A stretch of 32,429 bases of DNA from Actinomycetota bacterium (GTDB taxonomy: Bacteria; Actinomycetota; Humimicrobiia; Humimicrobiales; Humimicrobiaceae). Each line of letters opens with the position of its first letter. Position 1 is the stretch's first letter. The translations under genes and the position numbers were made by a program. The stretch covers positions 1 to 32,429 of the forward strand of contig JAQUOE010000017.1 of NCBI GenBank assembly GCA_028717265.1, given 5' to 3'. Below are positions 6,528-14,656 of this stretch, piece after piece. Under the pieces are notes generated by a model, which worked only from the letters and a program-made list of their open reading frames with translations, did no database searches and was not told the DNA's origin.

Positions 6528-7721
6528 TCACTTATAATTATCGTTTACCAGTCTTAATTCCTTTTCTTTATTTACGTCGTATGTTCTGCCTTTCCAATAT
6601 ATGCCGGATCTGACTTTGACGCTCAGGATCGAATTTATAGCTATCATTATAAGATACACTATTGCAACAGGGTGTAATATTACATCAACAGCTTTACATC
6701 TAAACCTTATAGAGAGAACTATCCTTGTAATAAAGATAATGATTATCTGTAAAATAAGGAGTTCAACCAACAAAAACGGCCAATCAAGGAGTATCACCAC
6801 AGGGAGTAAAAAAAACGGCGATAAAAAGATAACAAATATCAGAACTATGGCTATCGATATCATATAAACCTTATAATCAAAAACAGCAAATAGAACCCTT
6901 GAATATCCTTTGACGATCTCTCTAAAGTTTTTATACATCCGGCAATAAACATTGTTCCGGCCATCAAAAATCATAAATCTATACCCCATTTTTTTAACGC
7001 GCTTCGATATCTTGATATCCTCCAGCATTTCGCTTCTTATGGACTTATGGCCTCCGATCTTTTTATAGACATCTTTTTTGAACAGCATAAACTGACCAAT
7101 CGCGGTACAGAATAACGCTGTTTTCAGTTTCCTTACGAGGTAAAGCGGCATCAGGCATAAAATTATGTAATGGCCAAACATGTTCATCATTCTTTCATGA
7201 ATGGTAACCATTATTTGTTTTGGAAATACTGACAGTGCATCCAGCTTATATCTGAGAAGGCAGGCAACTGCACCTGAGATAGAGTTTGGAAAATGAAGCG
7301 TATCAGCATCGGTAAATATAAGATAATCTCCTCTGGCATATTTTGATAGCTGCCAGCAGGCATATGACTTACCCATCCATCCCTTTTTTATCGGTTCACC
7401 GCTGTATAGTCTGATCCTCGAATCTTTTTCGGAAAGCTCTTTTACGATCTTTACCGTATCATCAGTGGAATTATCATCAAGCACGAGGATCTCTATATTG
7501 CTGTAATCCTGTTTTGTAAGAGATATAAGACATCTTCTTATATCTTCTTCTTCATTCCTGGCAGGAATGAGTATAGATATTAGCGGATTCTTGTCGATGA
7601 TATACTGCGGCAGTTTGAATCCGGATGTATCTTTAAAAAGGATATTGTTAATTAGAAAGTTTACCAGTATAAGGGAAAGTACTGCAGCTATTATATATTG
7701 AAATAATAAAAATATGTCCAT
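6528..7721 (-). CDS. Membrane-bound family 2 glycosyltransferase
   Basis: The 397-residue protein has an N-terminal membrane helix (about 4-28) and then a GT-A catalytic domain. Its motifs are I-P-A-R-N-E-E (52-58), a nucleotide-binding L-D-D-N-S-T-D-D-T, the metal-binding D-A-D-T, and a late E-D-I-K-I-S-K-R-V-K-K-M-G-Y-R acid motif. Three or more C-terminal membrane helices follow. This layout resembles the CrtQ-like and processive lipid-linked glycosyltransferases that act at the inner membrane face. The acceptor may be a lipid or carotenoid-like molecule, but this is inference. The gene converges on the PlsY-like gene with no intervening base. An extended -10 promoter is visible upstream. 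Confidence 0.85.
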   Translation of the reverse strand: MDIFLLFQYIIAAVLSLILVNFLINNILFKDTSGFKLPQYIIDKNPLISILIPARNEEEDIRRCLISLTKQDYSNIEILVLDDNSTDDTVKIVKELSEKDSRIRLYSGEPIKKGWMGKSYACWQLSKYARGDYLIFTDADTLHFPNSISGAVACLLRYKLDALSVFPKQIMVTIHERMMNMFGHYIILCLMPLYLVRKLKTALFCTAIGQFMLFKKDVYKKIGGHKSIRSEMLEDIKISKRVKKMGYRFMIFDGRNNVYCRMYKNFREIVKGYSRVLFAVFDYKVYMISIAIVLIFVIFLSPFFLLPVVILLDWPFLLVELLILQIIIIFITRIVLSIRFRCKAVDVILHPVAIVYLIMIAINSILSVKVRSGIYWKGRTYDVNKEKELRLVNDNYK

Positions 7722-7751
7722 ATTTTAACTTAAAAAGTACTGTGGACACTA

Positions 7752-7760
7752 ATTATATCA
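7752..7760 (-). promoter_or_regulatory. Extended -10 promoter of the glycosyltransferase gene
   Basis: On the minus strand TGATATAAT (7752-7760) is a perfect TATAAT with the TGN extension that can replace a -35 element. It lies about 30 bases before the ATG at 7721. No matching -35 was found. Confidence 0.5.
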
Positions 7761-7846
7761 TAATTGCTCTTTTAAATTATAAATATTTATATATTTATGA
7801 GAATGAAGAATGGATCCGGTACGACTTTCCATATTATCGCAGTTCG

Positions 7847-8677
7847 CTAATAAGCATATAATTTTCCATATGGACGGTAGGAACAGGGAATCAATTTTAA
7901 AAAGCTGCTAACCGGAATTTTTTTCCGGTCAATATTGAATAAACTACAATAAGCAGTGACGTATCTGTCCAGCAGATCCAGATCGTCCTTGCCGGCAACT
8001 GATTTTCTTACTTCCTTACCCAGCTTATAGTCTTCTATATTTCCTCTTACATATATCTTTCCTCCATGCATCCCTGTCCCGGTATAATTTCCTATAATAT
8101 CCGTTTTTCCGGCAAAGGGCAGGGCCGCCTTTTCTCTTTTATGGAGACCGAGAAGAATTATGATGCCCCCGGCCATGTATTCCCCTAAGAAATTACCGGC
8201 ACTTCCACCAATAACTAATACCGGCACTTTCTCCCGGTAAGATTTCATATGGATACCACCCCTGAAACCAATACTTTTCTCTATGTATATTTCTCCGCCT
8301 CTCATCGAATATCCCAGAATATCTCCCACATCACCATGCACTATTATTTTTCCCGAATTCATTGTATTTCCGATACCATCCTGGCCATTACCAAAAATTT
8401 CAAGAGTGGGACCATCCATAAAAGCTCCGAGATCATTGCCCGGTGTCCCATATACATTTATAAGGGCATCTCCTTTTAAACCATCGCCAATATATCTGTG
8501 ACCCAGAGCGTTTTTTATTGTGACTTCTCGGCTGCAATTATCACCGTTACCTTCGTATCCAATATCATTACCCCTGCCGCTGCCATTCAAGAAATTTCTG
8601 ATTTTTAAGTTGAGCTCTCTGTATCCCAGATTCTTTGCATCAATCGAAAGCCTCATACTATCATCTTTCTTTTTCAT
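7847..8677 (-). CDS. Glutamate synthase GXGXG-domain subunit (archaeal-type GltB3)
   Basis: The 276-residue protein is made of repeated Gly-rich turns (for example G-D-G-L-K-G-D, G-N-T-M-N-S-G-K-I, G-Y-S-M-R-G-G-E-I, G-E-Y-M-A-G-G, G-T-G-M-H-G-G-K-I), the right-handed beta-helix that forms the C-terminal domain of bacterial GltB. Here it is a separate polypeptide, as in archaea and Thermotoga. It has a structural role, bridging the amidotransferase and FMN domains. It overlaps the oxidoreductase stop by four bases (ATGA) and ends the operon. No intrinsic terminator is clear between its stop at 7847 and the next promoter. Confidence 0.9.
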   Translation of the reverse strand: MKKKDDSMRLSIDAKNLGYRELNLKIRNFLNGSGRGNDIGYEGNGDNCSREVTIKNALGHRYIGDGLKGDALINVYGTPGNDLGAFMDGPTLEIFGNGQDGIGNTMNSGKIIVHGDVGDILGYSMRGGEIYIEKSIGFRGGIHMKSYREKVPVLVIGGSAGNFLGEYMAGGIIILLGLHKREKAALPFAGKTDIIGNYTGTGMHGGKIYVRGNIEDYKLGKEVRKSVAGKDDLDLLDRYVTAYCSLFNIDRKKIPVSSFLKLIPCSYRPYGKLYAY

Positions 8678-10056
8678 ACTTCTATCCCTTCTCCGACAAC
8701 CAGATGTTTCTTGTAATCAGCAGGCAGATGGATTATTCCAAAATCTTCCCTGGATATGTTTTCCTTCACACTGCTTATATCTATTTCATTTCTGATAAGT
8801 CCCGAATAGATTCCTGCTCTTTCAATATTATTGACCAGTATAACGCCAATTATCCTGTTATTTTTAATTATTACTTTTCTGTACATATCCTGATTTGTAT
8901 TTAAATATTTAAGTACTTCGAATCCTTCTTTTTCCTCTGCGACATTTGTAATGCCCATAGAAATGGAGGGAATGCCCAGTAATTCGACCGAATTCATAAA
9001 AAACCCGCCGCCGTACTTTTTATTTCCACCGGCCATATTTAACCCGGCTGCTGTGCCCTGTCTCACGGCAAGCGGCCATATTGCAATATTTCTCTTTCCG
9101 CCCGAAATCATATCCGGACCTTCGACTACGTCTCCTGCAGCATAGATATTTTTCGCCGATGTCCTCATATGATCATCCACTATGATCCCCCTTGCCATAT
9201 CAAGGCTACCGCTGCTGATAAAACCGGTATCAGGATTAACTCCGACTGCAATGACGAGCAGCCTGCATTCCATTTTTTCTCCATCTTTCAATTTATATCC
9301 GGTAATCTTTCCGCTCCCGATATGAATTTCTTCTATAGTATTATTCATATAAATATTACTGCCTGTGCTTTTTAATTTTTTTTCGATAATACCCGAAGCC
9401 TCCCTGTCAAAGGTAGCAGCAAGGATTCTATCAGCAAGTTCGATTATATTGACATCGATACCTTTTTCCAGAAATGCTTCTGCAGCCTTTAAACCAATCA
9501 AACCCCCACCTAATATGGATATATTTTTAATGCCATTTTTTTCTATATAATTTTTTACTCTTACTGCATCTTCGAGATTTGTGAGTGTAAAAATTCCTTC
9601 GGTTTTATCGTAATTTGTGCCGTCAATAAAACCAGAGGATTTGGTACCAATCGCTTTTATCTTCGGAACAATTGGCCTGCCGCCGCTTGCAATAAGAAGT
9701 TTTCTGAATTCATATCTGTTTCCGTCATCAGTAATCAAAAACATTTTATCCGTATCTATCGATTTTACTCTTGTATTCAATCTGACATCCAGCCGGTTAT
9801 CTTTGTAAAATTTATCATCTTTGAAATGAATCATATCCAGGTTCACCGTCCCTGAAAGAAAATATGTTATCATCGGCTTGGAATAATTCAGATAATTTTC
9901 CCCGGTCAGTATCATTATTTCTCCTGATTTGTCCAGTTCCCTTATACTTTCAGCAGCGGCAAGGCCGGCGGCTGAATTACCGATTATGAGATAATCGATT
10001 GTTTCATTATCTTTGAACATTTTATTATTTTTTCTATTGTCATTCTTACTTTTCAT
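8674..10056 (-). CDS. FAD/NAD(P)-dependent oxidoreductase of the split glutamate synthase
   Basis: A pyridine nucleotide-disulfide oxidoreductase-like flavoprotein, about 460 residues. The FAD-binding loop G-N-S-A-A-G is at residues 26-31. The NAD(P)-binding loop G-G-G-L-I-G is near residue 185, and A-A-G-D-V-V-E-G closes the FAD site. It resembles the FAD domains of NirB and rubredoxin reductases and has no redox-active CxxxxC. In this operon it takes the place of GltD and should pass electrons from NAD(P)H to the ferredoxin subunit. I place the start at the ATG at 10056, which overlaps the upstream stop (ATGAAAAGTAA). Longer readings run further into the upstream gene. Confidence 0.85.
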   Translation of the reverse strand: MKSKNDNRKNNKMFKDNETIDYLIIGNSAAGLAAAESIRELDKSGEIMILTGENYLNYSKPMITYFLSGTVNLDMIHFKDDKFYKDNRLDVRLNTRVKSIDTDKMFLITDDGNRYEFRKLLIASGGRPIVPKIKAIGTKSSGFIDGTNYDKTEGIFTLTNLEDAVRVKNYIEKNGIKNISILGGGLIGLKAAEAFLEKGIDVNIIELADRILAATFDREASGIIEKKLKSTGSNIYMNNTIEEIHIGSGKITGYKLKDGEKMECRLLVIAVGVNPDTGFISSGSLDMARGIIVDDHMRTSAKNIYAAGDVVEGPDMISGGKRNIAIWPLAVRQGTAAGLNMAGGNKKYGGGFFMNSVELLGIPSISMGITNVAEEKEGFEVLKYLNTNQDMYRKVIIKNNRIIGVILVNNIERAGIYSGLIRNEIDISSVKENISREDFGIIHLPADYKKHLVVGEGIEV

Positions 10057-10540
10057 TCTTGCGACCCGTCTTTGTACCCACCGGATTTTTTTCTTTCGCA
10101 TCTTTATCCATAAACTTTAAAGCTTCATTGGGACAGTTCTGGACGCATACGGGAATTTCTTCATCAATGCAAAGGTCACATTTTGAAGCTATTTTTTTAC
10201 CGGAAAGATTCCTTCTTATTACTCCATATGGACAGACCATTATGCAGCTCCAGCACCCCACACATTTATCTTCATCACAGGTTACGACTCCTGTATTTTT
10301 ATTCTTCTGCATGGCACCCGATATGCATGCTTCAACACAGGGAGCATCCGAACAATGTCTGCATTGAATAGCGAATGAATTGTAGCCGATTTCTTCCACC
10401 AGTACCCTGGGCAATATATCGATCATTTCTTCCTTGAATGCCTTGATGATCTTTTTACTTTTAGAATGCTTTACCTGGCAGTAAATCTCGCACAATCTGC
10501 ATCCTATGCAATATTCTTCCTGTATATATATCTTTTTCAT
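10046..10540 (-). CDS. Four-cluster ferredoxin-type subunit of glutamate synthase operon
   Basis: A 164-residue polyferredoxin with 16 ligand cysteines in four groups: C11-x2-C14-x2-C17-x3-C21, C-x2-C-x4-C-x3-C, C-V-G-C-W-S-C-x3-C, and C-D-L-C with a distal C-x3-C. This is the DmsB/HycB-like arrangement for four [4Fe-4S] clusters. It probably wires the flavin oxidoreductase to the FMN synthase subunit. I chose the ATG at 10540 because GGTGAT, seven bases upstream, is an excellent ribosome site overlapping the stop of the preceding gene. A longer frame from 10567 would ignore it. The last 15 residues are basic and contain no cysteine. Confidence 0.9.
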   Translation of the reverse strand: MKKIYIQEEYCIGCRLCEIYCQVKHSKSKKIIKAFKEEMIDILPRVLVEEIGYNSFAIQCRHCSDAPCVEACISGAMQKNKNTGVVTCDEDKCVGCWSCIMVCPYGVIRRNLSGKKIASKCDLCIDEEIPVCVQNCPNEALKFMDKDAKEKNPVGTKTGRKNEK

Positions 10541-10547
10541 CTTACAA

Positions 10548-12098
10548 TCACCATGCCTCTCCCGCATGTTTTATTCCGAGAACCGCAAGTTCCCTGTCAT
10601 TTAAATTTATACCTCTCAAATGTTCCCTGTTGCTCTTAAGACTTTCTATTGCATTGATGCCTGCCCCGCCCAGCATCTCTTTTATTTCCAGGGACCATCC
10701 CCTGAGAAGATTTAAAAGCTTTCTCGTCCCGATCTCCGGATTGAGCCTTTTTGTAAGATAAGGATCCTGGGTAGCGATCCCCCAGTTACACTTTCCGGTA
10801 TAGCATTTCTGACAGAGATGGCACCCTATTGCTACAAGCGCAGCGGTACCTATATACACAGCATCGGCACCCAGCGCTATCGCCTTTATCACATCCGCAC
10901 TGGACCTGATACTTCCGGCAGCAATGATTGAGGATCTGTATCTTATTCCCTCTTCTCTCAATCTTTCATCCACGGACGCAATCGCCAGTTCTATCGGTAT
11001 TCCCACATTGTCCCTTATTATCTGGGGAGCAGCTCCCGTTCCGCCCCTCAGTCCATCTATGGTCACAAAATCAGCTCCTGCCCTTACTATCCCGCTTGCA
11101 ATAGGTGCTATGTTGTGAACCGCCGATACTTTTACTCCTACAGGTTTTAACCAATTGGTAGCTTCCTTTAATGCATATATCAACTGGGCCAGATCTTCTA
11201 TCGAATAAATATCATGATGAGGAGCCGGAGATATTGCATCCGTTCCCTCCGGTATCATCCTGGTATTTGATATATCCCCGGTCACTTTTTCCCCTGGAAG
11301 ATGACCCCCTATACCTGGCTTTGCACCCTGGCCTATTTTAATTTCCACTGCCGCACCTTTATTCAAATAATCTACATCTACTCCATATCTTCCCGAAGCA
11401 ACCTGCACAATGGTATTTTTTGCATATCCATATAAATCTTTGTGCAGCCCTCCCTCCCCGGTATTGTAATATGTACCAAACTCGGAAGCCGCCGCAGCCA
11501 GTGACTTGCATACATTTAAACTGACAGAGCCATAGGACATTGCTGAAAACATAATAGGCGTGGAAAGATCCAGCTGAGGAGGTACTTTTGTTTTAAGTTT
11601 TATATTTGTATCTTTTAAACTTTCTTTCGAATCCTTATTTCTATTTATTTCAAAATCTAATCTTTCAGGCTTCCTTCCGATAAATGTCCTTATTTCCATC
11701 GGTTCGCGTAAAGGATCTATCGAGGGATTTGTAACCTGTGCGGCATTAAAGAGAATATGATCCCAGTATACGGTATGGGCCCTGTCACTTCCCATCCCGG
11801 TAAGCAGAACTCCGCCGGAATCAGCCTGCCTGTATATATTACTAAGATGAGAAGAGGTCCAATTGTAATTGGTCTTGAATTGGTCCTCTCTATTCCTGAT
11901 CTTTAAAGCACCTGTGGGACAAAGAGTCTCACATCTGCGGCACCCTACGCATTTGGAATTGTCACTATATAATGTATCCTGATCACTGTCATATTCGTGG
12001 ACATCATTGGAACACTGTCTTACGCAGACCTCACAGGATATACATTTATTTTTATCTCTTTCTATTTCGAACTCAGATTGCTTTAATTCCAGAGCCAT
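10548..12098 (-). CDS. Glutamate synthase FMN-binding subunit with N-terminal ferredoxin domain (GltB2)
   Basis: This 516-residue subunit carries out the reductive transfer of ammonia to 2-oxoglutarate to form glutamate. The N-terminal 75 residues hold two CxxCxxC...C clusters (C-I-S-C-E-V-C and C-V-G-C-R-R-C). The TIM-barrel synthase domain follows, with M-S-Y-G-S-V-S, G-E-G-G, K-I-G-Q-G-A-K-P-G-I-G-G-H-L-P, D-G-x-R-G-G-T-G-A-A-P and D-A-V-Y-I-G-T-A-A-L. The 3Fe-4S cysteines C-x2-C-x-K-C-Y-x-G-K-C are just before G-I-A-T-Q. The extra ferredoxin domain is characteristic of archaeal-type enzymes. GGTGATTT precedes the start, which overlaps the previous gene by 26 bases. Confidence 0.93.
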   Translation of the reverse strand: MALELKQSEFEIERDKNKCISCEVCVRQCSNDVHEYDSDQDTLYSDNSKCVGCRRCETLCPTGALKIRNREDQFKTNYNWTSSHLSNIYRQADSGGVLLTGMGSDRAHTVYWDHILFNAAQVTNPSIDPLREPMEIRTFIGRKPERLDFEINRNKDSKESLKDTNIKLKTKVPPQLDLSTPIMFSAMSYGSVSLNVCKSLAAAASEFGTYYNTGEGGLHKDLYGYAKNTIVQVASGRYGVDVDYLNKGAAVEIKIGQGAKPGIGGHLPGEKVTGDISNTRMIPEGTDAISPAPHHDIYSIEDLAQLIYALKEATNWLKPVGVKVSAVHNIAPIASGIVRAGADFVTIDGLRGGTGAAPQIIRDNVGIPIELAIASVDERLREEGIRYRSSIIAAGSIRSSADVIKAIALGADAVYIGTAALVAIGCHLCQKCYTGKCNWGIATQDPYLTKRLNPEIGTRKLLNLLRGWSLEIKEMLGGAGINAIESLKSNREHLRGINLNDRELAVLGIKHAGEAW

Positions 12099-13326
12099 TT
12101 AAATCACCACGACTTTTATTTAATGAAATCATCTCTGTATTTACCAGTTTTGTGAATTTTTTATTATCCTGTATTTTTCTCACGCTTTTTATTTCTTTCT
12201 TTATCTCTTTTTTCCTGACAATTCCAATAACCGGTTCGCCCCCATCAGGATGCCACAGATGATCGGGAGAAGCACAAATCCTTCTGATCGGAGCTTCCTC
12301 GCTGGAAATAAAGAGGTATCTATCCTTTCTTGCTGCAACGAGGGGTCTTAACTTTATTCTGTCGTTTAATGCATACATGAAGTCACTGCTTCCTGCTATT
12401 ATGCTGAAGGGACCATTAAGAAGCGCACTTCCGTATAATATCCGCAAAGCTTTTAATATGTCCCTCTCTTTCACGGGCATCCTTTCTATGTCTTCCCAGA
12501 GGGGAGAAGCCAGAATCAGATGAACCAGCTCTATGTCTATTTTCTGTTTCCGGACAAGAAGATCCAATAAATACGTAATTACTTCGGTATCCGTAGAAAG
12601 GGTACATTCATACCCGAATCTACTCACGAATCTTTTATTTGTTCCGAAAGATGAAATCTCTCCATTGTGTACCACTGACCAGTTAAGCAGTCCGAAAGGA
12701 TGCGCTCCACCCCACCATCCCACACTGTTTGTAGGAAATCGTCCATGAGATGTCCAGAGGTGACCTTTGTACTGGTCCAATTTAAAAAATCTTCCGATAT
12801 CTTCCGGAAATCCAACTCCTTTGAATATTCCCATGTTCTTCCCGCTGGATACTATATAGGCACCTCTGATATCCCTGTTTACATGCATGACAAAATCCAT
12901 AATCGAGTCCTCTTCGGTTTCAAAAGCATCTCCATTCCTCTTTGACTTTAAGAAATACCTGTATATTACAGGCGGATTTACAATTTGGGATATCTTTACG
13001 GTAGGAATTTCTTCACCGAACAGGATTTTGAAATTCCGGGCTATCTCATCTTCAGTTTGCCTTTTTGTTTCCATATCGTCATAGAAGACATGAAATACCC
13101 AATCATCTTCAAACCCGGGATAAATACCGTAAGCTGCAAATCCTCCACCCAGACCATTGGATCTCTCATGCATGACCGAGATCCCATCCATTACCATCTG
13201 TCCGGAAAATCTTTCACCGCTTTCATTTACGACTCCGAATACGGCGCAGCCGGAGGGAATCCTGAACCGCGAAAAATATTCCTGCGTATTTCTATTAATT
13301 TTATTTATATTGTTCAACCTATTCAT
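12073..13326 (-). CDS. Glutamate synthase class II amidotransferase subunit (GltB1)
   Basis: The 417-residue subunit hydrolyses glutamine and delivers ammonia to the FMN subunit. Class II amidotransferase marks are G-C27-A-V-F-G-V with the nucleophilic cysteine, then S-H-G-R-F-P-T-N, W-V/S-V-V-H-N-G-E-I and S-T-D-T-E-V. Because the nucleophile must be N-terminal in this family, the first 26 residues should be removed as a propeptide, as in bacterial GltB. The first gene of the operon, it lies behind a leader of about 160 bases containing a terminator and paired hexaloop hairpins. The 3' end overlaps GltB2 by 26 bases. Confidence 0.9.
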   Translation of the reverse strand: MNRLNNINKINRNTQEYFSRFRIPSGCAVFGVVNESGERFSGQMVMDGISVMHERSNGLGGGFAAYGIYPGFEDDWVFHVFYDDMETKRQTEDEIARNFKILFGEEIPTVKISQIVNPPVIYRYFLKSKRNGDAFETEEDSIMDFVMHVNRDIRGAYIVSSGKNMGIFKGVGFPEDIGRFFKLDQYKGHLWTSHGRFPTNSVGWWGGAHPFGLLNWSVVHNGEISSFGTNKRFVSRFGYECTLSTDTEVITYLLDLLVRKQKIDIELVHLILASPLWEDIERMPVKERDILKALRILYGSALLNGPFSIIAGSSDFMYALNDRIKLRPLVAARKDRYLFISSEEAPIRRICASPDHLWHPDGGEPVIGIVRKKEIKKEIKSVRKIQDNKKFTKLVNTEMISLNKSRGDLNGSGIKAI

Positions 13327-13385
13327 TTCTTAATCTTGACCCTATTTTTACCTTTATCCTGACTCTTGTCTAATCGATTTCCCAA

Positions 13386-13424
13386 AGACAAAAACCTTCT
13401 TAAAACATATCTGTTTTAAGAAGG
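13386..13424 (-). terminator. Intrinsic terminator inside the glutamate synthase leader
   Basis: On the minus strand a perfect 13-bp stem (CCTTCTTAAAACA against TGTTTTAAGAAGG, 13395-13424) with a 4-base loop is followed by TTTTTGTCT. It stands 134 bases after the fba stop and 60 bases before gltB1. A promoter at 13492-13519 lies upstream, so the terminator is within the glt leader and may be conditional. It could also end fba transcription. Confidence 0.85.
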
Positions 13425-13470
13425 CTCCCTTACCTTTTATTTCCACCTGCACTTCTATATGAAGGTAGAA
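13421..13470 (-). promoter_or_regulatory. Paired hexaloop hairpins, candidate ANTAR antitermination element
   Basis: Hairpin P1 (13441-13470) has 12-base arms TTCTACCTTCAT and GTGCAGGTGGAA pairing at 11 positions (two G-U) around hexaloop AUAGAA. Four bases later hairpin P2 (13421-13436) has arms AAGGT and GCCTT around hexaloop AAGGGA. Both loops have A at position 1 and G at position 4, the known requirement for ANTAR-domain binding (NasR, EutV). Four bases of P2's 3' arm (13421-13424) also belong to the 5' arm of the terminator, so P2 and the terminator exclude each other. A GAF-ANTAR protein is encoded at 14657-15364. Bound regulator should allow read-through into the glutamate synthase genes. 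Confidence 0.75.
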
Positions 13471-13491
13471 TTTTTAATACTCAACTTAAGA

Positions 13492-13519
13492 ATAATACCA
13501 ATATGCGATTATTTGTCAA
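13492..13519 (-). promoter_or_regulatory. Promoter of the glutamate synthase operon
   Basis: TTGACA (13514-13519, minus strand) is a perfect -35. Sixteen bases on, TATTAT (13492-13497) matches five of six -10 positions. Transcription would begin near 13485 and give a leader of about 160 bases carrying the hairpins and terminator. This places the terminator under separate control from fba. Confidence 0.65.
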
Positions 13520-13558
13520 ATATTTCCAAAAGGTTTAATTTTTATGTTATCTATAAAG

Positions 13559-14551
13559 TTACTTATAAACTGCCTTCATTTCTTCAAGGGTCATCGGCTC
13601 ATAATCACCTGCATGGCCAGCGGTCCCAAAATCGATCATCTTCTCTTTTACTATCTGGTATACCGCTTCTCTGGCAGCTCCGAAATAAGACCTGGGATCA
13701 AAAGCATCGGGATGCTCGGAAAGATATTTTCGTATTGCACCTGTCATAGCCAGCCTTCCGTCAGTATCCACATTTATCTTTCTGATTCCTCTCTTTATGG
13801 CTTCCTTGATGCTTTCCATCGGTACACCCATCGTCTTTTCCATTTTCCCTCCGTACTTATTTATTACTTCGATAAGTTCGACGGGTACCGAAGATGAACC
13901 GTGCATAACCAGGGGAAATCCCGGAATTCTTTTTTGCACTTCATTTATTATGTCCATCGCCAGGGTTGGCTTTGCTTTGAATTTATATGCCCCGTGGCTG
14001 GTCCCGATAGCAAGAGCAAGAGTATCCACACCGGTAAGCTTTACGAACTTTGCTGCCTCATCCGGATCGGTCAGCATTACTTTTCCGGAGCCAACACCGT
14101 CTTCTATTCCTCCGAGTGTTCCAAGCTCACCTTCAACTGTAACTCCCAGTTTGTGAGCATAATCTACGACCTCTTTTGTTACCCGGACGTTCTCTTCGAA
14201 GTTAGTGGGAGTTTTGGAATCTTCTTTTAAAGATCCGTCGATCATTACAGATGTAAAGCCCAGCGCTATGGCCTCTTTACATGTTTCCAGACTGTTACCA
14301 TGATCGAGATGCAGCACTATCGGTATATCGGGATTATCTTCAACAGCAGCGGTAGCCAGGTATTTGATATAAGCCATGTTAGTGTATTTTAGAGCGCCAC
14401 GGCTTGCCTGAAGGATCACGGGCGACCGGGTTTCGCTTGCCGCCTTCATTATTCCCTGAATCTGTTCCATATTGTTGACATTATATGCTCCTACTCCATA
14501 ATCACCTTTTATGGCTTCGTCCAGAACCTGTTTCATAGGTACTAATGGCAT
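13559..14551 (-). CDS. fba: Fructose-1,6-bisphosphate aldolase, class II
   Basis: Class II (zinc) aldolase cleaves fructose 1,6-bisphosphate to the two triose phosphates in glycolysis and runs in reverse in gluconeogenesis. The 330-residue protein has L-H-L-D83-H84-G with the catalytic Asp and a zinc His, then G-E-L-G-T-L-G-G, the later zinc His in A-I-G-T-S-H-G, H-G-S-S-S-V-P, and the phosphate-binding N-V-D-T-D. Length is normal for the longer class II type. AAGGAGG before the ATG is a near-ideal ribosome site. It lies 105 bases after the GAF-ANTAR gene on the same strand and may be partly co-transcribed. AT-rich DNA with several TATAAT-like elements lies between them. Confidence 0.95.
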   Translation of the reverse strand: MPLVPMKQVLDEAIKGDYGVGAYNVNNMEQIQGIMKAASETRSPVILQASRGALKYTNMAYIKYLATAAVEDNPDIPIVLHLDHGNSLETCKEAIALGFTSVMIDGSLKEDSKTPTNFEENVRVTKEVVDYAHKLGVTVEGELGTLGGIEDGVGSGKVMLTDPDEAAKFVKLTGVDTLALAIGTSHGAYKFKAKPTLAMDIINEVQKRIPGFPLVMHGSSSVPVELIEVINKYGGKMEKTMGVPMESIKEAIKRGIRKINVDTDGRLAMTGAIRKYLSEHPDAFDPRSYFGAAREAVYQIVKEKMIDFGTAGHAGDYEPMTLEEMKAVYK

Positions 14552-14656
14552 TTATCCTCCTTAAAAAATATAAATTTATATTCAAAAATTTTTATAATTA
14601 TATCATTATATAAATGAATTTCTACAGGATTATTGGCCTGTTCCACGATCTCCCAT

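Noticed and set aside
13386-13424. Simple fba terminator
   Set aside because: It may serve this way, but a good promoter lies between fba and the hairpin and the preceding hairpin overlaps its arm, so a purely constitutive role is less likely.
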